From positions 1,984,001-2,048,000 of the forward strand of contig NZ_CADDWH010000001.1 in NCBI RefSeq assembly GCF_902809865.1: a stretch of DNA of 64,000 nt, in the 5' to 3' direction. Under the pieces are notes generated by a model. The model was not told the DNA's origin and ran no database searches. It was given only the letters and a program-made list of their open reading frames with translations. The stretch is from Halobacillus sp. Marseille-Q1614. Lineage in GTDB: Bacteria > Bacillota > Bacilli > Bacillales > Halobacillaceae. The number at the start of each line of letters is the position of its first letter. Position 1 is the stretch's first letter. Positions 59,535-64,000 of this stretch are shown here, one piece after another. Made by a program: the position numbers and the translations under genes.

Positions 59535-59705
59535 TCTATACCTAAGGGGAGGTATATCGTTTGAAAAACGCAGCCCATTTCAGGGTTGCCAGCTTTCTCA
59601 TGAGAGCCTTCTAAAGCGTCAGAAAAATGACATTCTCTAACGCTTTAAAGCACTCCTACATTTTAGACGATTCACCCCAACAAAAGGTTTCATCTTTTAG
59701 CAATT
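59535..59705 (-). ncRNA. Structured 3' region between ger operon 2 and its terminator
   Basis: No gene is present. On the minus strand three more stems can form before the terminator: AAAGCGTTAGA with TCTGACGCTTT, GCAACCC with GGGCTGC (one mismatch), and TATACCT with AGGTATA. Four stems in 170 bases is more than a plain 3' end needs. I could not match it to a riboswitch; it may be a structured tail, an RNA element, or the remains of a repeat. Confidence 0.3.
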
Positions 59706-59710
59706 TTTTA

Positions 59711-60829
59711 TTAGTTAACGATTCCATGCTGCTGGATCGTGACTTCAACATTTGGATTGAAATTAACCTCTTTGTATTTTTCGGTCCAATCTAATTTTCC
59801 CCAAAGATCTGGATGAAAAGCCTTGATTCTTCTTCCTATTCCAAAGACATCACTATTGGATTCTTGAAGCTTGGCCATAATCTCCTCGGAGTCCTTCGTA
59901 AGTGCTTTCGAAAGCTTTTTGCTTAATTCGTCTATAACCTTCTCATCAACGAGGTGATCATGAGGGTATTCCGTTACTCTTACATCTAATTTCAAATTTA
60001 CATCAACGTCGATCTGCTCCCCTTTTGGACGAACTTTCATCTTACGGTCCATATTTATCACATTAAATGTAACGTAATCCAGAATCGGTTCCTTTTCATA
60101 TTCCCCGACTTTTTTTGTCATACGTGCTACATTTCCTTTATTTCCAAGCAGCAGCATGAGCATTGTCGCATTATCTGCCTCTATTTTTTCTCCTGTATAA
60201 CGATCGTCATACATGAGGCCTAAACCACTAAACTTAACGACTCCATTCTCTGAATCTACTTTAATTAAAGGTACGAGAAAATCCTGACCCGGCTCTACTA
60301 ATTCTGCACATAGCATTTGTAAGTTTTCTCCGGAGGAATGTGTAACATAAGCAGAAGCACTTATAATCCCGCTGATATATTCGCTGATTTTTGTAATTCC
60401 TGTTGATTTAAATTCAACAGCCTCTTTCGCTTCGCCTTCTACGACTACAAGATGGGCATTTAAGTTACTGCTTGGGTTTCGATAAACAGCGTCAAGTACC
60501 GGATACATGCTCTGCTTTGCCAGCTCTTCACCTAAAAGGTAAACCTGAATTTTAGCCGGGTTTAATGTATTCTCTACCATACGGTCCATTTTGTCAGATG
60601 CTGCTAACGGTGTTGGCGCTTGTGTAGTTAAAGTTTGAATCGCTTCCATATGGGTGCCAGATTCTCCCCCTCTTACGGTAGGAATAGAAACGGTTTGAAT
60701 AATCTGCCCGTCCTCTCCAGCGTCAAAGCCTGCTGACAACACGAGCTTTACATTTTTAAACTGGCGCTGATCCCAGCAGCCTGTCAGGAGGAGCAAAGAA
60801 CTTACCATAATTAAGAATACTTTCTTCAC
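59711..60829 (-). CDS. Ger(x)C family spore germination lipoprotein, operon 2
   Basis: A 372-residue C subunit. The signal MKKVFLIMVSSLLLLTGC has lipobox LLTGC and is followed by the family motif CWDQRQFKNVKLVLSAGFD. The rest alternates strands and helices as in the three-domain GerBC fold. GTG start; GGAGGGAGCAGC lies upstream within gerB, and the start overlaps the gerB stop by four bases. It shares only moderate similarity with the C subunit of operon 1, so the receptors are old paralogues and likely differ in partner B subunits and germinant. Confidence 0.92.
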   Translation of the reverse strand: MKKVFLIMVSSLLLLTGCWDQRQFKNVKLVLSAGFDAGEDGQIIQTVSIPTVRGGESGTHMEAIQTLTTQAPTPLAASDKMDRMVENTLNPAKIQVYLLGEELAKQSMYPVLDAVYRNPSSNLNAHLVVVEGEAKEAVEFKSTGITKISEYISGIISASAYVTHSSGENLQMLCAELVEPGQDFLVPLIKVDSENGVVKFSGLGLMYDDRYTGEKIEADNATMLMLLLGNKGNVARMTKKVGEYEKEPILDYVTFNVINMDRKMKVRPKGEQIDVDVNLKLDVRVTEYPHDHLVDEKVIDELSKKLSKALTKDSEEIMAKLQESNSDVFGIGRRIKAFHPDLWGKLDWTEKYKEVNFNPNVEVTIQQHGIVN

Positions 60830-61926
60830 GCTGCTCCCTCCTTCTTAGTCTTTTTACGCAGCAAGCTGACGATTAATACTAGGATTGGCAGACCCACCGA
60901 GAAAACATAACCGGATTTCGCCACATAGGTACTGAAAACGTTCAGTTTTGTCACATCATAGCCGATAGAAAGTGAGGTGATAAATGTTAAAATTGCGATA
61001 ATAAACATATACAGCTTTGGTTTGTTTTTATTGATAAGCCGTCTCATTCCTAAAGTTGACATATATAAGTAGGAGGAGTAAGAGGTCGCTACAAATACCA
61101 TCCATAACGCAATAAAAAACAAATCAACACGTGCCAGAACGGGAAACTGATAGGACTTTAACATATAAAGAACAGGTTCAGACACAAGTGCCATTTCTGC
61201 TGTACTAAAGACAGTAAAAGTAACAAGAACGACGGCTAGATAAAATAGCGTAACTGCCCAATGCGCGTAAATAATCGTTTTCAGCTTATCTTTAGCTTTT
61301 CCCTCTACTTGGGAATAAATCATGAGTGAAACAATAAACCCAAGCAAGGCTATAATCCCGTGGTCGATACCCATCAATATCTTTTTAAAGCCGGTCTGCC
61401 CCATGGGGAACAGATAGATGTACTGAATATCTTTTACAGTGTAAAAGATAAAGAAAATCATGAAAATTAATAAAAATGAAAACATTGTATAAACTCTGGC
61501 CAGTACGATAAATCGGCAGCAGACGATATATAGACTTACAAACACCATCATTCCGGATAAAACCCAAAAAGGGGTATTTGGCAATACCCACAAACTGATC
61601 ATTCGGCCATACATAATAAGAATTAACACACCGACTCCAATAAAATAGATAATATAAAAAACAGAGAAAAACTTACCTATCCACTTTGAAAGCACGGTTT
61701 CCTGAATTTGAAAGTAATCAAGTTCAGAATGTCTTTTGGCCAGCAGCCAAAAAAGGATCAAGATGATTTGAATAATGATCCCTGCTGCCAGCAAAGACAT
61801 CCAGCCATCCTGCTTGGCTGCTGTATGAAGCTCAAACGGCATGGTGAGGACACCCACTCCAATTTGCGTCTGGATGATGATGAAGAAGAACTGACGCCTG
61901 GATATTCTATTGGTCTGATTTTCCAT
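60826..61926 (-). CDS. GerB-type spore germination permease subunit, operon 2
   Basis: A 366-residue membrane protein with ten helices. RRQFFFIIIQTQIGVGVLTMPFELH is the signature first helix of the family, comparable to the operon 1 subunit but with different pocket residues. The frame opens at 61953 inside gerA; GGGAGGGAG lies about ten bases before the ATG at 61926, the better start, giving a 20-base overlap with gerA. Confidence 0.93.
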   Translation of the reverse strand: MENQTNRISRRQFFFIIIQTQIGVGVLTMPFELHTAAKQDGWMSLLAAGIIIQIILILFWLLAKRHSELDYFQIQETVLSKWIGKFFSVFYIIYFIGVGVLILIMYGRMISLWVLPNTPFWVLSGMMVFVSLYIVCCRFIVLARVYTMFSFLLIFMIFFIFYTVKDIQYIYLFPMGQTGFKKILMGIDHGIIALLGFIVSLMIYSQVEGKAKDKLKTIIYAHWAVTLFYLAVVLVTFTVFSTAEMALVSEPVLYMLKSYQFPVLARVDLFFIALWMVFVATSYSSYLYMSTLGMRRLINKNKPKLYMFIIAILTFITSLSIGYDVTKLNVFSTYVAKSGYVFSVGLPILVLIVSLLRKKTKKEGAA

Positions 61927-63433
61927 CCTTCTTCCACTCCCTCCCACTCTCAACAGCAGTTTCTGTCATCGGATGAGCATCTTTTGGCCTCTTTTTCATT
62001 AGAAACACAGGAAATCTGATAAATGTATCTTTTAAATCTCTAAATGAAAGCGGAGAAACAGGAGAAAAATAAGGCACCCCAAAGGACTCCAGCTTTGCTA
62101 AATGAATGGCAATAAACATAAACCCTAGAACTAAGCCAACAAATCCGAGCGTTCCCGATAACAATATTAATGGAAAGGTTAACAGCCTTAAGGTCGTGCT
62201 CAACTCATTAGAGGGAACTACAAATGAAGAAATAGCAGTTAATGCTACAACAATGATCATGATGTTAGATACTAATCCTGCCCGCACAACCGCATCTCCA
62301 ATAACGAGACCACCTACAATACCAATCGTCTGGCCGACAGGGGAAGGCAGCCGAATCCCCGCCTCCCTGATTAACTCAATAATGACAACCATGACAAGCG
62401 CCTCAACTATCGGGGGATATGCGATTTCATTGATCGATGATTTTACTGGTGTTATGAGATCATCAGGGATAACTTCAAAGTGAAAACTGACGATCGCAAT
62501 ATATAAAGCAGGAAGTCCAACAGCAATCAAAAAGCTGGAAAAACGAATCAACCGAACAAAAGTACCGTTATACCAGCGCATGTTGTAATCATCCGGCGAC
62601 TGGTAAAACATAAAAAAGGTAGAAGGAGCAATCAGAGCCGTCGGACTGCCCTCGGACATAAGCGCAATTCTTCCTTCCATTAGATTGGCTACTACCTTAT
62701 CAGGCCGTTCAGTGTTCAGCATTTGCGGGAACGGAGAGATGGGCGAGTCTTCAATAAACTCTTCCATATACCCGGGACTTTGAATTTTATCTACTTTAAC
62801 AGCTCTTATTCTCTCTTCCATTTTCTGAACAATTACAGGATCAGCAATCCCATCCATATACATAACAGCCATATTCGTATTGGTTTTTTTACCTACTTTG
62901 TAAAACTTCACGACTAAATCCTTATGTTCGATTCGCTTTCTCACAAGGTTGACGTTAATCATTACATTCTCTACAAAACCATCGTGAGATCCTCGGACAA
63001 CCTTTTCATTTTCAGGTTCTCGTACCGAACGATTAAAGACGGACGTAACATTAAACAGAGAAATCTCATCACTGCCATCTTCCAAAAAAATCGCATGGCC
63101 TTTCAAAAGGCTGTTTATTGCTTCATCTATATTCGTAGTTATTTTCGAGTTAGGTATTTCATTTATGGAATCGAATTTACCAGTTTCTAAAGGGGTAAAT
63201 ATCATTTCTTGAATTTTTCCCTGATCCGTTAATGTTTCAATGAACATTAAAGCGGCTTCGCCTTTATTTAAGACACGGACCTTTAAATCCTGTGTTCTCT
63301 TAAAGCTGTTAAGTATATAGTCAATGTTAGCCGACATCTTTCTTGAGGCCGGTGTCTGAGGCTCTTCTGCACTTTCTACTGTTTGACGGTCCTGGCTTTT
63401 TTTAGTTTGGAATAAATCTTTAAAGAATCCCAT
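61907..63433 (-). CDS. GerA-type spore germination subunit, operon 2
   Basis: A 508-residue A subunit with a hydrophilic N-terminal half and five or so membrane helices. SPFPQMLNTERPDKVVANLMEG is the family signature, followed by RLPSPVGQTIGIVGGLVIGDAVV. The tail ends in a basic stretch (KKRPKDAHPMTETAVESG). GTG at 63442 and ATG at 63433 are both possible; neither has a strong ribosome site. A clear sigma-G promoter lies 20-45 bases upstream. A, B and C of this operon would form a complete receptor. Confidence 0.94.
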   Translation of the reverse strand: MGFFKDLFQTKKSQDRQTVESAEEPQTPASRKMSANIDYILNSFKRTQDLKVRVLNKGEAALMFIETLTDQGKIQEMIFTPLETGKFDSINEIPNSKITTNIDEAINSLLKGHAIFLEDGSDEISLFNVTSVFNRSVREPENEKVVRGSHDGFVENVMINVNLVRKRIEHKDLVVKFYKVGKKTNTNMAVMYMDGIADPVIVQKMEERIRAVKVDKIQSPGYMEEFIEDSPISPFPQMLNTERPDKVVANLMEGRIALMSEGSPTALIAPSTFFMFYQSPDDYNMRWYNGTFVRLIRFSSFLIAVGLPALYIAIVSFHFEVIPDDLITPVKSSINEIAYPPIVEALVMVVIIELIREAGIRLPSPVGQTIGIVGGLVIGDAVVRAGLVSNIMIIVVALTAISSFVVPSNELSTTLRLLTFPLILLSGTLGFVGLVLGFMFIAIHLAKLESFGVPYFSPVSPLSFRDLKDTFIRFPVFLMKKRPKDAHPMTETAVESGREWKKDGKSDQ

Positions 63434-63449
63434 TGTTATCACCCATACT

Positions 63450-63479
63450 TAGAGTGAGTTAATTTTGGTATTTTATTCA
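63450..63479 (-). promoter_or_regulatory. Sigma-G promoter of ger operon 2
   Basis: On the minus strand TGAATA (63479-63474) is followed after 17 bases by CACTCTA (63456-63450), fitting the forespore sigma-G consensus (TGnATA, CATnnTA) at the correct spacing. Confidence 0.6.
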
Positions 63480-63554
63480 TTTAGAAGAAATTCCTTATAA
63501 AAGGATTATAAGAAGTTAAGCTCACTTGGCGTGATTCTCCCTCGCTTATACGCG

Positions 63555-63616
63555 GATGCGGGATCGGTCGATGTTCGCACACGACGTGCCGAAGTTAATC
63601 CGTATAATCGAACTTC
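63555..63616 (+). repeat. Dispersed repeat B, copy 2
   Basis: GATGCGGG...CGATGTTCGCACACGACG...CGAACTTC aligns with 33918-33969, with GACGTGCCGA shared exactly and a 10-base insert near the end. The unit sits between ger operon 2 and the purine permease gene, a gene-free stretch of about 350 bases in which nothing else but the permease terminator is seen. Confidence 0.6.
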
Positions 63617-63733
63617 CTCCTTCTTTTTGTTAAAGCCTTCTGCGGAATTCGTTTCCAAGGAATTGCCTGTAACCGAAAATTCCTCTTCCCCATTTAGCAA
63701 GTGCTGCCCTTTACTAGTAAAACAAAGAAACAA

Positions 63734-63764
63734 AAAAAAGCTGCCGAGATAACTCGACAGCCTC
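63734..63764 (-). terminator. Terminator of the NCS2 permease gene
   Basis: On the minus strand GCTGTCGAG pairs with CTCGGCAGC over a four-base loop and is followed by eight T. Confidence 0.88.
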
Positions 63765-63795
63765 AGCCGCTGACAGGAACTCGGCGGCTTTGTAT

Positions 63796-64000
63796 TTAAT
63801 GCCCTGGGAAGAAAATCATTTGAATGATAAAGATAGCTCCAAATAAGTAAAGAATCCAGTGAACATCTTTTCCTTTTCCGCTGAACAGCTTCATAAGAGG
63901 ATACGTAATGAACCCAAGCGCTATTCCAGTTGCAATACTTGAAGTCAGGGGCATTGTCAAAATAATAATAAAAGCAGGAAACGCATCATCAAATGTTTTC
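63796..64000 (-). CDS. C-terminal part of an NCS2-family purine permease
   Basis: The last 67 codons of a gene that begins beyond the window. The reading frame on the minus strand ends FFPGH and stop, and contains FDDAFPAFIIILTMPLTSSI, IATGIALGFITYPLMK and DVHWILYLFGAIFIIQ, the closing helices of the AzgA/PbuG group of adenine-guanine-hypoxanthine permeases. The typical adjacent terminator follows about 30 bases after the stop. Confidence 0.85.
   Translation of the reverse strand, partial: KTFDDAFPAFIIILTMPLTSSIATGIALGFITYPLMKLFSGKGKDVHWILYLFGAIFIIQMIFFPGH

Noticed and set aside
59535-59705. SAM (S-box) or c-di-AMP riboswitch before the nucleoside transporter
   Set aside because: GGCAACC and GGGGTGAATC fragments recall these classes, but the remaining conserved helices and core sequences are missing or out of order, and the nearest downstream terminator is better explained as the end of the ger operon.
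1-64000. Prophage, CRISPR array, restriction or toxin-antitoxin system, tRNA or rRNA genes
   Set aside because: No regularly spaced repeats, phage structural genes, nuclease or toxin signatures, or tRNA-like cloverleaves were found on either strand.

Overview
The window looks like a chromosomal segment of an endospore-forming Bacillaceae bacterium. The evidence is two complete gerA-type germinant receptor operons, spoVR, a YhcN-type spore lipoprotein with a near-perfect sigma-G promoter, sigI-rsgI, and the bmrCD, yhcX and yhdB-like genes known from Bacillus. Most genes have AGGAGG-type ribosome binding sites and most end in sharp intrinsic terminators. TRAP-TAXI transport, an NhaC-family carrier and several exporters would fit a moderately halophilic or alkaliphilic genus such as Halobacillus or a relative, but that is inference. 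I see no prophage, CRISPR array, rRNA or tRNA.

Layout. 1-12 kb: transporters and small enzymes, an intact IS150-type insertion sequence (5995-7469) sitting in the loop of the terminator of a cation diffusion facilitator gene, a collagen-like protein gene with a candidate sigma-K promoter, azlCD, and an NhaC-family gene behind a T-box leader that reads as tyrosine-specific. 12-25 kb: a vitamin B12-type binding protein, hydrolases, two nearly identical cold-shock genes with matching leaders, methionine aminopeptidase, an ABC exporter pair, a dipeptidase, and two copies (one long, one internally deleted) of a dispersed non-coding repeat. 25-30 kb: a TRAP-TAXI uptake operon (binding lipoprotein, DUF1850 protein, fused permease) with a strong promoter and an intercistronic stem-loop.

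30-41 kb: D-amino acid transaminase, SpoVR, the spore lipoprotein, a nitrilase-GNAT fusion (YhcX), a disulfide oxidoreductase, and the sigma-I/RsgI stress module. 41-46 kb: the heterodimeric multidrug exporter BmrCD, preceded by a 350-base leader with its own promoter, two short leader peptides, mutually exclusive inverted repeats and an intrinsic terminator; this is the most striking regulatory architecture in the window. 46-64 kb: two gerA-gerB-gerC operons about 9 kb apart, flanking an aldo-keto reductase, an orphan MurG, MATE and MFS exporters, an aldehyde dehydrogenase and a nucleoside transporter. The window ends inside an NCS2 purine permease gene.

The recurring theme is conditional expression. 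Compartment-specific sporulation promoters (sigma-E, -G and -K candidates), a T-box, an antibiotic-type attenuator, cold-shock leaders and an autoregulated sigma factor can all be read from the sequence. Mobile or repeated DNA tends to sit at transcription terminators.
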